Shown: in pieces, positions 53,998-64,000 of the stretch
Layout of the letters: each line of letters starts with the position of its first letter
Position numbering within the stretch: the first letter of the stretch is position 1
NCBI GenBank assembly: GCA_902806575.1
Contig: CADCXD010000004.1
Location: 3,410,001 to 3,474,000, forward strand
DNA from: Jackrogersella multiformis
Taxonomy: Eukaryota > Ascomycota > Sordariomycetes > Xylariales > Hypoxylaceae
Direction: 5' to 3'
Length of the DNA stretch: 64,000 nucleotides
Made by a program: the position numbers and the translations under genes
Notes under the pieces: generated by a model
What the model saw: only the letters and a program-made list of their open reading frames with translations
Told to the model about the DNA's origin: nothing
Database searches by the model: none

Positions 53998-56985
53998 ATG
54001 AGAATGAAAATGGCCCCAGATTCGACGGCGAATAACAACGAGTGCTCAGCAATAACCACAACTTCTATTACTACAACTACTACAACAACAACAGCTTCAT
54101 CATCATCTAACACCACTCAACTTTACACCATGAAGACTTCTTCGAGACCGTCCTTAGTCTCATCACATTCACATTCACACCCTTCTCGTCGTTCCCAAGC
54201 GAATATGCAAGCCTTCCGCGCTAACAGGTCTACGACTCCGGCGGCATCTCCTCGCATGCCTCACTCCGTCGGCCAACCTTACCCCCCTAGTACTAAATTA
54301 TCTCCTAATATACCGGACGTTCGATCGCCAAGTCCTAATTATTTTGGCCTCAACGTTGACTGCTCGAAAGCTGATGTTCGAGAATCGGCCGTTGCCCCCC
54401 TCGATCACTGGAGTCCCCCAAGCTCGTCCGTCAAGTCATTTGGTGCCGCCATACCAAAGCAAGTACCCCTCGATGCCAACCCAGAATTTGAAGCTTTCAG
54501 ACGTCAAGTCGATGCGAATCGGTCTAGGGGTTTCAACTTAGGCAACACTCATTTTGCGTCGGTTCAGTCGCCTTTGTTGACGAGACCTCGGCCGCCGCGC
54601 TTGTCCACCAATCATAGTGACAATAGTGCCTCGGAAGTATCAAGTTCCAGGTCTTTCAGCGGTAGAATTATTGATGGCGCAGGTAGCCGCATGGATGTCG
54701 ATACAGACAGTCTACACGACTCTGCGTATGTATCATCAGATTCGAAGAGGAACTCAGAGGTGTCGCTGAATCCGCCCTCATTTAGCAACATGCCGCGTTT
54801 TGAATCACCTGCTCATGCTGACTCTCCCTTTGAGCCCCTGCGCAGGACGACGTTATCTAAGACCGAAGATAGGCATCCGCGACTATCTCTACCTCACGAG
54901 AAGTTTGAGCCATTAGAGTCCATGAAACCTCGTGCCGAGACCTTACCAGCAGCACTTGAAACTGGACCCGGGCTCATCTCACCGAGGCATCTCAAGGATA
55001 TGCTTGTGAATATGCCTGAAAACGAGTTCCTTCTGCTAGATATCCGCGTATCTACTCACTACGCCCAGTCACGGATTCGCGGCGCTCTGAATCTCTGCAT
55101 ACCTACGACTCTTCTGAAGCGTGCTACGTTCAATCTGGAAAAATTACAGCAGACCCTCCAAATCGAAGAAGACCAGCAGAAGTTTGCGGAATGGCCAAAC
55201 GTCAAGTATCTCATAGTGTACGACGGTTCCTCGACAGAGAAACGGGATGCGGTTTCGGCTATGAATATGTTCAAGAAATTTTCGAACGAGGGCTTCTCCG
55301 GGAACCCTTATCTCGTAAGAGGTGGGTTTCACGCCTTCGCGGCTGAATGTCCTGCGTTCATTGATCATCAGTCGGCGTCGGAAAGGCCAGGCCACTCAAT
55401 TTCCTTACCAGCAGGTGGACGACCGAGCTTCGCGCCCGTGATCGGTGGTGTGATGCTCCCGTCTAATGCCAACAACCCCAATCCGTTCTTCAGCAACATA
55501 CGGCAGAATATGGATCTAGCAGACGGTGTAGGACAGATGGATATTGCATTACCGTCTACTTTGGATTCCAATATCCTCCCCGGTTGGCTCCAAGATGTGA
55601 CTAAACCATCAGACCACGGCAAGAAAGCATCTGAGAGATTCCTGAAAATCGAGCGCAGCGAGCAATCTCGCATGAAGGAGGCCTACGCATCCTTCAACAC
55701 TGCGCCTCTCAGTATACACCCTAGCAAAGTCCGCTTGTCTGGGGTAGAGAAGGGTGGCAAAAACCGTTACAAGGACATTCTTCCCTTTGAGCATGCTCGT
55801 GTCCACCTGACCGGCCGAGCTGAAGGCGCATGCGATTACATCAACGCCAGCCATGTTCAAGCTTCGCGTAGCTATAAGCGTTATATTGCGTCACAGGGCC
55901 CTTTGCCCGCCACCTTCGATGTAAGTTCATCTAGCGCGAAATTCCCATTACGGCGGTTCTGAAGTTAACTGTTCCATTTTTAGGATTTCTGGTCTGTGAT
56001 ATGGGACCAAGATGTCCGCGTCATCGTCATGTTAACCGCGGAGTCAGAAGGCGGCCAACTTAAATGCCACTCGTACTGGCAGAACAGGGAATTCGGGTCC
56101 ATCAGGCTCAAGCCGCTATCTGAAAAGAAGGTATCGCTTGATATTGATAAGCATCGATCAATCTCCGGGAACACGTCTTCAGCAAACAGCACGTTAGAAA
56201 CCGGGCGGCGTCGCGCTAATACCACAACTACGTTCCAGTCCGCCCAAAACATCCAACCTCCTCAGGCCCAGCCCGAGATCCCTTACGTTATTGTTAGGAA
56301 GTTCGCCCTGTCGCACACTGCTCATCCGTTCTCTCCTATCCGCGAAATCACTCAGCTTCAATATGCATCATGGCCTGATTTTGGTGCACCGGCGCAACCG
56401 TCGCACTTATTAGCACTCGTCGAGCTAGCTAACGTAATGCAACGCGCGGCGTTGCCCGTCAACGCCAACTCGATTACCACATCAGTTGCGACTGAGAATC
56501 CGGCAGCTATGGGTTGGTTTGATGAGCCTGAATCTGATGCGAATGCTCGGCCAATGCTTGTGCACTGCTCTGCCGGGTGTGGTCGGACTGGCACCTTCTG
56601 CACGGTCGACAGCGTGATAGACATGCTCAAGCGACAGCGTCTATCGGTTATGAATCGTCGAGATGCAGATGGGGATGTGAGCATGAAGGAAGGCTCCCCT
56701 GTCCGTCGTCGGGGTGCTGCCTTCAACAGCCTTAAACCCAGACCGATGGGAATTGGAAATAGGGAATTGGAAACTGCTTGGCTTGAGGATACGGCGCTTG
56801 ACTTGATCGAGGCTACCGTGGAAGATTTCAGAAGACAACGGCTGAGCATGGTTCAGTCCTTACGACAATTCGTCCTCTGTTACGAGACCGTAGTAGAATG
56901 GGTCTGGAGATTCCACGAGAAGAGCAACGTTTTGACCGGGGGTAGAGGGCGACCACGCAGCGAGACTCTAGACACTCGACGATGA
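53998..56985 (+). CDS. Rhodanese-domain protein tyrosine phosphatase (Pyp1/Pyp2-like MAPK phosphatase)
   Basis: Dephosphorylates phosphotyrosine, most likely on stress-MAPK homologues of Sty1/Hog1. Exons 53998-55920 and 55984-56985 join in phase 0 (GTAAGT donor, TTTTTAG acceptor) to give 974 residues. The Ser/Thr-rich N-terminus is disordered. A rhodanese/Cdc25-like domain spans about 325-455 (LISPRHLKDML, FLLLDIRVSTHYAQSRI, LVRGGFHAF). The position expected to hold a catalytic Cys is not obviously conserved, so it is probably a docking module, as in Pyp1/Pyp2. The phosphatase domain spans about 565-965: NRYKDILPFEHARV, CDYINASHV, SQGPLPATFDDFW, the WPD loop (W771-D773) and the P-loop HCSAGCGRTGTF with catalytic Cys836. 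Disordered inserts interrupt the catalytic domain. Nested ATGs near 53998 leave the exact start open. Confidence 0.9.
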
Positions 56986-58636
56986 GAACGACGGCGGAGC
57001 CCAGCTTAAACTTGGTCTCAGGTTCAACATCAGTTCATGGGATCGGGAAGGGGATTGGGGGAAAGGCTCTCGAAAAAGAAAATACTGATTAAATTTGCAT
57101 TTGCATAAGTACAGCATCCCGATACAGTCGGAAGGACCATATCATTTGGCTAGACGGCTCAGCCAGGCAAGGCAGCCACGGTGTTCATAGGGATCGGCGG
57201 GTTACTATAGGCGTTTTCCGGTTCACAGCATACGGCATATTCTGATTTTTCTTTCTTTCTTGGAAGCGAGACGAAAGCATTGCACACACATTGGATCGTA
57301 GAGAAGGGTTATGGAAGGGAAGACACAGAAGGGGGACTTATAAGAGTGCCTATCACCAGCACCAGCAGCAGCTACATAAGCGGCACGGACTTGTATATTA
57401 TGGATTGTGGTGGAGGTGGTCGATGGAGTAATCGCATCGACGGTGCGAAGCTGCTGCTTCTGGATGGGTGGATGGATAGATGGATGGATGGGCGCGTACC
57501 GTAACATGATGGCGAGTACTAAGATACATACACCTACTCGCTGAGACGCGGCAGAGATAGATTAGATACATACATAAATCAGCACTCTGCGTTTCGAAAT
57601 GGTTTATATCCGTGACAACCTAGGTAGGGAGTGTTATATTGTGTGTTGTGGTTGGTGTGTTTGACTTGTGGATGGATGTGATCTGGTTGTACTGCAACGA
57701 TTCGGTGGTCTCGGCCAAGCCGAGTCGTCCCCTTTTCTTGAGACATCTTGGGTAGAAGGTCTTAAGCGTTCCTAGGAGGTATGCATGAATAGACAGACTT
57801 GTTTAGAGATAGTGGTCTTCGGGGCTTGATTGTGATAAGTGTACTGTGGAGGACACTTTCCTTGGCTGTCTTTCTCTCTAGGTTAGTCGTTTTGAATGAC
57901 GGGGGTTGGGCTGGCTCACTGCTGGGTTAACGAGAAGGTATGTTATATACCTAAGTAGGCATGTTGTATAGGTGAAAGTGAGCTATGTATATTTGGTTGA
58001 CATGCGATGAGGTAGGTTGGGGTCATGATACGGCATGTAATACAGACTTTCCTGCTATACCGTACCGACTACCCCTATCCTATTCATGGCGAGGAAATTA
58101 CATAGGAGAATCGTCTGTTTGTACCTACATAACCCCTAGGTAAGCATATCCATCCTCACAGTACCTCGCCTCGCAACCCTACGCATTTACAGGTACAAGT
58201 ACAATTATAGCTACAGCTACAGCCACGGCCATAACCCCACCGTTAGATTGCCCATAAGATTACCTACTATTGCCATCACGAAATCCATCTAGAATAGTGC
58301 ACTAAGTAGTCACCAAACACAGTAAGTCACGGGGGAGTAGCACCAGCATGTGATATGATCTAGAAAGAACAGGAGCTCGACCTCGACGATGAACAACAGG
58401 CCTCGCCGTCTCGCTTCGCCTCTAGGATTATTGTACACTTTATAAGATAGCGCCTTCGACTTCGCAAAGCCGCAATGCCATTATCGTCGTATGCACGCAT
58501 GCATCTATCTACCCCTCCATCACAGTCCGGTACGATGCCAGGCCAGGAGCACGTACCAGAGTAGCAGCACGCCGGAGGACAGGACCGCAGAACCGTCGAG
58601 TAGACGGACCGGACCGGACCGGCGCAGCATATTTGT
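56986..58636. other. 1.65-kb intergenic region between convergent genes
   Basis: Simple GATG/GGATGGAT repeats at about 57462-57492 and GGACC repeats at about 58607-58622. No gene or RNA is supported. Confidence 0.5.
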
Positions 58637-59855
58637 TTATTTCCAGAACTTCTGGAGGGAGACCTCCTTGTCGTCGTGCTTGTTGAGGATCTTGGCGGTG
58701 GCGAGCTCGAAGTCCTCCTGGGTGACGTGGACCCTGCGCTCGCGCAGGGCGTACATGCCGGCCTCGGTGCAGACGCCCTTGAGCTCGGCGCCGGAGCAGC
58801 CGTTCATCTTCTCGGCGATCTTGGTCAGGTTGATGCCGCGCGTCAGGTTCATCTTGCGGCTGTGGATGCGCAGGATGTCGGCGCGGGCCTCGACCGACGG
58901 CGGCGGGAACTCAATCTTGCGGTCGATGCGGCCGGGCCGGAGCAGCGCCGGGTCCAGGATGTCCAGCCGGTTCGTCGCCATGATGACCTTGATGTTCTTG
59001 GTGGGCTCGAAGCCGTCGAGCTGGTTGAGGAGCTCCAGCATCGTCCGTTGCACCTCCGAGTCGCCGCCCGACGACCCCTCCACCCGCGACGAGCCGATGG
59101 AGTCGATCTCGTCCATGAAGATGATGGAGGGCGCGTGCTCCCGGGCCATGACGAACAGCTCGCGAACCATGCGGGAACCCTCGCCTATGTACTTCTGCAC
59201 CAGCTCCGAGCCGGAGACCCGGATAAACTTGCAGTCGGTGTGGTGCGCGACGGCGCGGGCCAGCAGCGTCTTTCCCGTCCCGGGGGGGCCGTACAGAAGC
59301 ACGCCTTTCGGCTGGGCGATGCCGAGCGATTCGAAGAGCTCGGGATGCTTCAGGCCCAGCTCGATAACTTCCTTGATCTCCTTGATCTGCTGGTCGAGAC
59401 CGCCGATCATGTCGTACGTGCTGTCGGGCACCTTTTCTACCATCATGAGGGATACGAGAGGGTCGACGGAGGACGGGAGGATCTTCTCGAGCTTGTAGGA
59501 GTCGGAGAGGAGCGTTACTCGTTTGCCTACGGTGAGCTTTGCTATTTCTACAGAATCGGAGACGTCGACGACTGTAGGCTGTTAGTTCTAGTACATAGAT
59601 GAAGAGGTTTCAAGTCGTACCGTATTTGCCCTCTGGATGTACTTTCACCAATACCTTCTTCGTGCCCATCACCTTGACTACCTCGCCAACATACGACCCA
59701 GGCTGCTGCAGAAGACCTAACTCTTCCCTGAGCAACCGTACCCTCGAGTTATAGTCGTTCCGCTGGGCCTCGAGACGTCGAAGGACAGCTTGGCCCTTCA
59801 AAATCTCGAGCTTCATCGCCTCGATCTTATTGTGGTAGTAGTTGTCGAGCGCCAT
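58637..59855 (-). CDS. rpt6: 26S proteasome regulatory particle ATPase Rpt6
   Basis: One of six AAA ATPases of the proteasome base ring that unfold and translocate substrates. Exons 59855-59621 and 59571-58637 are separated by a 49-bp intron with an ACTAAC branch site. They give 389 residues, the usual Rpt6 length. An N-terminal coiled coil (EAMKLEILKGQAVLRRLEAQ) precedes an OB-fold region (VVDVSDSVEIAKL). The AAA module has Walker A GPPGTGKT at about 173-180, Walker B IIFMDEID, and the arginine-finger and sensor region (LLRPGRIDRKIEFP). The C-terminus KFWK matches the LWK/LFK ends of Rpt6 orthologues. The coding strand is very GC-rich, which creates long antisense frames that are not genes. 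Confidence 0.97.
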
Positions 59856-61684
59856 GGTTGCTAGGGCTCCAACGGGAGTAGATTGGGGGTCGTATGCGTC
59901 GTAGGTCGGTGTCGTTTTTTGTTTTAGAGATGACTAGGCGGGATGCGATATTTCGGATGTAGAGAAACGATGTATTATGTATTCCGAATTGTGAGGATGG
60001 TTGAATTGTGGTAATGGTTGTTGGAGTTGGGATAAGGCGACGGAACTGATGGTGAGGCTAAAGATTGCGGCCAATGATGGGCCCGGACCGGGATAGGTCA
60101 GGTCAGGTAAAGCTTAGATTTCTCCAGGGCTGGCGCAGGCAGGTGCAGCAACGCGTTTCCGGAACAACGGCGGTTCTAAAATTCCGATTATGTAACGGCC
60201 CGGGGTTCACCAACTCAACTCAATTCAATTCGATTATTTACAAGGTTCCACCTTGGCCTAAGGTACTTAGGTACCTGGGTATCGGCTCAAATGCCAAGCC
60301 CATACATTATGGTCATTGGAGCTTACATGCATCGATTACGTACCCTAGACTTATGTATGGAGATAGATATGGAGAGCTTTCCAAGACTTGTTATTCCGAA
60401 TATCCAGATACTAATTATGAATATTACGAGCAAATATTATTACCTTAGGTACCTAGGTATGTAGATCGTATTCCCATCGTCTCTAATTTGAATTTGTATT
60501 TATGTATCAACGTACCTGGTACTTATATGTTATCTCATGTACATGTTTAAGATGTGTTGATAGCTTGACGTAGTAGCAATTTTAAATGTTTCTTGACAGG
60601 CGCGGCTGCCGGGTTTTAGTATACCTGACTAAGTACCTAGTACAAATATCAATGTACCTAGGTAGGTAACCTTGCAGGGGGGTTGAAAGAACGCTGCAGC
60701 AAAGAGTACCACAGACCCATTTTAGGGAAAGAATAGCACACCCTTCATACGCCATAGGGCTCCATAGCTGCCTGTAAGTTTCCCAGCTTTCTTGTGACTT
60801 CCCTGTAAGACATAGGTAATCAGCGCTGTTCCAGGCGGGATGGTTCGACCGGGGGTGCGCTAATCGTTGTCCACTCACACAGTAAATAAATCACGAGGAA
60901 CAATCACGACTCGATTCTAACTGGATATTAACTCGATACTAGCACCAGAGACTGGCCACACTGGGGACTTCACTCCATCCTTCAACTCCATCCTATGTCC
61001 GTCAGCCAAGGTGTTACGTTCGTGATAGCACTTGATGAGCCATGTTTTTTGTGTGTTGCATGAGATCTGACTGAACGAGTTGTTGGTAGTCGTAAGCTTC
61101 TTTCAGCTTCCTTTTCGATTAATCGTGTCTGAGGATCTTTTTTATTCGGGGGTTTTTATTCTTTTTTTTCTTAACCTATCACCTATCACCTAGGGAATAT
61201 TGGAGCTTCAACTGACTACCTAGGTATCCTCATTTTCCTTCTTTCTTATCTCCCTACCTAAAAGTTCCTACACTATAGCCACCATACTACGTAGGCACTA
61301 TAGGTAGTAAAGCTTCTTGTTTTGCTCATCCGAATTGTTTATCATCCGAAGATCTCGGCATTCCGATTCGCCCGCGAGACATGCTGCAGCAACATACAGC
61401 ACGCTAGACCTGCAGCTGAAGGCATATCATACATTCCTAACGGATCCATCTCCACCATCGGCCGGCTCTCCTACACTAGTTATTTGCCTTCGCTTTCTAC
61501 CTACTCTACCTACTGCCTACCTAGGTAGGTAGTCGAAGTCGAAGTTGAAGCTAAGTCGGATACTGTCTTCCCTTATCCAGCCGTCTTTGTCTCAGTCCTC
61601 CGAAAAAAAATCTTTCCTATGCTCTCCATCTAGATCAATAAGTCTTCTTCGTTGGTAGCGAGATCCTCGCATATCCTGCTAGTG
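59856..61684. other. Divergent intergenic region, rpt6 / Vnx1-type antiporter
   Basis: CCTAGGTA-type runs at about 60260-60280, 60445-60460, 60655-60668, 61215-61230 and 61515-61530. T/C-rich leaders flank the antiporter start. A 127-codon frame at 60065-60448 shows no domain and is not supported. Confidence 0.5.
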
Positions 61685-64000
61685 ATGGATCCCCATTCAC
61701 AGGACAGCGGTAGCTCTACTGCTCCTCCCTCGCCTACGGATACGCGACAGCAGCCGATTCAACGCGATATCCGAGAAGTTAGAAATGTAGACGTCTTCCC
61801 CGAAAGTTATCAGTCCACCGAGACTGTGCGGAGAAGAACAGACCAGTCTTCATATGGTGTGTTGCCCTTGTATATCTAATCTAAATATTATTCCCTCCAC
61901 CTAACAGCTCTCCTGAACTTGATCCCGACTCTAAGAGTTGGTCGATGTCATATGATACCCTTGTTTAGATTAGACCAGACTAACCTGACTCCATGGCTAG
62001 GTACGCTTCAGACACCACAGACACCACAACCGTCTGCTGCGAACAGTGGCGCTCAATATTTTGCAGAACCCACCTCCCACGACCGATCGCATTCGAGAAC
62101 TGGAACTCAGCAGCAGCCTCGTTCCCCCCTATTGGGTCCGGGTGCAGACCGTGGCCGACAGCGTCCTAGGAAGCCTGCTATGCCTCGTAGAGCCTCGTCA
62201 AACACAATAGCACCCCACCGCGGCGAGGTTTTCTCGACAGACGACGACGTGTACGAGGTGGAGGGTGGCGTTGCTGGGCGACCAACAAACTTCTCCCCCC
62301 AACCAGCATACAATACAGAGGCACTAAGGCCGTCCACGCTCAGGCGACGCAGCATGGCCCCGCCAGCCTTATCTCGGGTGCACTCGATTCGTAGCACTGG
62401 TCCCGAGGAGGAGAGTATTGACGAGTTGGCAGAGGAAGAGGAAGAAGACGATGAAGAGGTGCACTTACCATCGCAGCCGCATGAAGAGAGTGTAATACAA
62501 GATGCGCCTCCTGACTCTGGTATACTTGATGAAGACGACGGTGATATAAGCGACGCTGAGAGCTTTACCTTGAAGGACCGCCAGCAAGCCATCAACGAGA
62601 CACATCCGTTTGGTATCAGGATTTGGAAGCCAGCATTATACAAGAAAGACCGATCGGTTCAGAAGACCGCCGAGGGGGATATTCATTCTTCCCCTGGAGG
62701 CCGGGTTAGCAGTTGGTTGCTGTTGTTCAACATCGTCTGGACGCTAGCTTTTGGTTGGTGGATGGCCATATTTGCTGCGCTTGGCGCGATAGCATGCTTC
62801 ATCTTCGCGGCAGCACCTAGTGGGAGAGAATATGGTCGCGTACTATGGGGCTTGGCCTGTTATCTCTTCTACCCGTTTGGGAAGTTCGTGCGGCTCGAGC
62901 AGGACGAAGCATATCTGGATGAAGATGAAGGCGAGGGTCGGAGTATCAGTGAGTACGAACAATGGCAGAGCGGCGACCTAGAGTATGGGCGACTGTTCTT
63001 TGGTCCCGATCGAAACCGCTCCATCATAGGCCGATCGAGAAGAAGCATCGACTCCGAGCCTAGCGAGACAGACAGCCTGCTCCCTCGTTCAGGCCGTTAC
63101 GAGCACTCAGCCGATACAGTACGACCACCGAAGAGACGTCTTTTCGGCCGAGGACAATGGAATATTGGTCGGGTTATTTTCTTCATCTTCTTCTGGGGCC
63201 TCATTACACCCTCTCTGATAATAGTATCTGCCATCTGTTGGTTTCTGGTATTTTGGATTCCAATGGGCAAGGTTACAAGCCTCCTCTTTGATCATCTTAG
63301 AAGGCATCCACTGGCTCTATCCTTCGAGTCCGACAGCAACATCGCCAGGACGTCCGATGGCCCGCACTCGTCCATCTTACTTTGCACATACAGAGCTGTT
63401 GGCCCCAAGTATTGGAAGTATACCGTCGACGGCACTAACATCTTCCTCATCAACCTCATGGCCGTCGTCATTTTCGTCATATTTGACTGGCTTGTGCTAG
63501 ACAGTGTCCTTCATATAGACAGTTTCTTGACGTCTCCAGGTTTCTTGTTCGTCGCCGGTTTGTTCTCCATTATTCCCCTAGCTTACTTCATCGGCCAAGC
63601 CGTCGCATCTATATCTGCCCAGTCTTCCATGGGGTTGGGTGCTGCAATCAACGCTTTCTTCTCGACGATCGTGGAGGTCTTCCTCTATTGTGTGGCGCTT
63701 AAGGATGGCAAAGGCCAGCTGGTCGAGGGCAGTATCATCGGGAGTATCTTCGCCGGTATTCTCTTTCTGCCCGGGCTATCCATGTGCTTCGGTGCTATCA
63801 AACGAAAAACTCAGCGCTTCAATGCCAGATCCGCCGGTGTCACATCAACCATGCTCATCTTTGCTACAATTGCTGCATTTGGGCCTACGCTTTTCTACCA
63901 AATATATGGCACCCATGAGCTTCGATGTCAGAGTTGCACTGATTTTCTAGGATCTAAGGAGCGAGATTGTCGCCGTTGCTACTACTCTCAAGTGCCGGCT
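61685..64000 (+). CDS. vnx1: Vnx1-type vacuolar cation/H+ antiporter (CAX superfamily), 3' truncated
   Basis: Vacuolar membrane exchanger of monovalent cations for protons, in the type II Ca2+/cation exchanger group. Exons 61685-61856, 61908-61940 and 62001->64000 give exactly 735 visible codons, open to the edge. The second intron (61941-62000; 60 bp, ACTAAC branch site) is in frame, so its use is inferred. The N-terminus is Ser/Pro/Glu-rich and cytosolic. HPFGIRIWKPALYKK leads into a membrane module with LACYLFYPFGKFV and IFFIFFWGLITP, resembling the YccF-like domain of Vnx1 proteins. From about residue 590 the exchanger domain begins, with the alpha-1-like GLGAAINAFFSTIVEVFLY. The frame ends within KERDCRRCYYSQ, a conserved cysteine loop. 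More than half of the exchanger domain should lie beyond the window. Confidence 0.88.

Noticed and set aside
58491..59602. Two long plus-strand frames (335 and 308 codons)
   Set aside because: They lie antisense to rpt6, whose GC-rich third positions keep opposite frames open.

Overview
The window is nuclear DNA of a filamentous ascomycete (Pezizomycotina, most likely Sordariomycetes). The evidence is short spliceosomal introns of about 50-80 bp with CTAAC/CTGAC-type branch sites, wide intergenic gaps, and fungal-specific genes: a Prm1 fusion protein, a Cdc11/Nud1 scaffold, a Vnx1-type antiporter, a 2EXR protein and a Gag1-like clamp protein. All splice sites were placed by eye. They were accepted when the frame stayed open and conserved motifs joined correctly.

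Layout. 1-2688 (+): 3' part of a Jsn1-like Pumilio RNA-binding protein. 4353-6891 (-): 78-kDa subunit of respiratory complex I in six exons. 7999-9408 (+): 2EXR protein. 10168-10256: intron-containing tRNA-Pro(AGG). 10792-10980: a MITE-like inverted-repeat element with TA flanks. 11717-12514 (+): secreted, probably GPI-anchored Ser/Thr-rich protein. 12515-17798: gene desert. 17799-20102 (+): PRM1. 21837-22946 (-): Pex14-family peroxin, followed by an unexplained in-frame tail (21297-21836). 24998-26444 (+): INO80 subunit Ies2, with a GC-AG intron. 28730-29671 (+): unknown nuclear-looking protein. 31115-31918 (+): doubtful small gene. 33939-35959 (+): Gag1-like clamp protein. 37665-43139 (-): SIN scaffold Cdc11/Nud1/SnaD. 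44209-47529 (+): large unknown, probably nuclear protein sharing a 1.07-kb divergent promoter with cdc11. 47530-53997: gene desert. 53998-56985 (+): rhodanese + tyrosine phosphatase (Pyp1/Pyp2 type). 58637-59855 (-): proteasome ATPase Rpt6. 61685-64000 (+): 5' part of a Vnx1-type cation/H+ antiporter.

The genes are mostly unlinked housekeeping functions: respiration, peroxisome import, chromatin remodelling, proteolysis, septation, mating/hyphal fusion, MAPK control and vacuolar ion transport. No secondary-metabolite cluster, heterokaryon-incompatibility gene, full transposon or CRISPR-like system is visible. Intergenic DNA is full of short A/T-rich tandem repeats and of the palindromic core CCTAGG inside TACCTAGGTA-like runs. 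The items most worth checking are the open frame beyond the Pex14-like stop, the doubtful gene with internally repeated motifs at 31 kb, the MITE, and the two large unknown proteins. No previously undescribed multi-gene system is evident.
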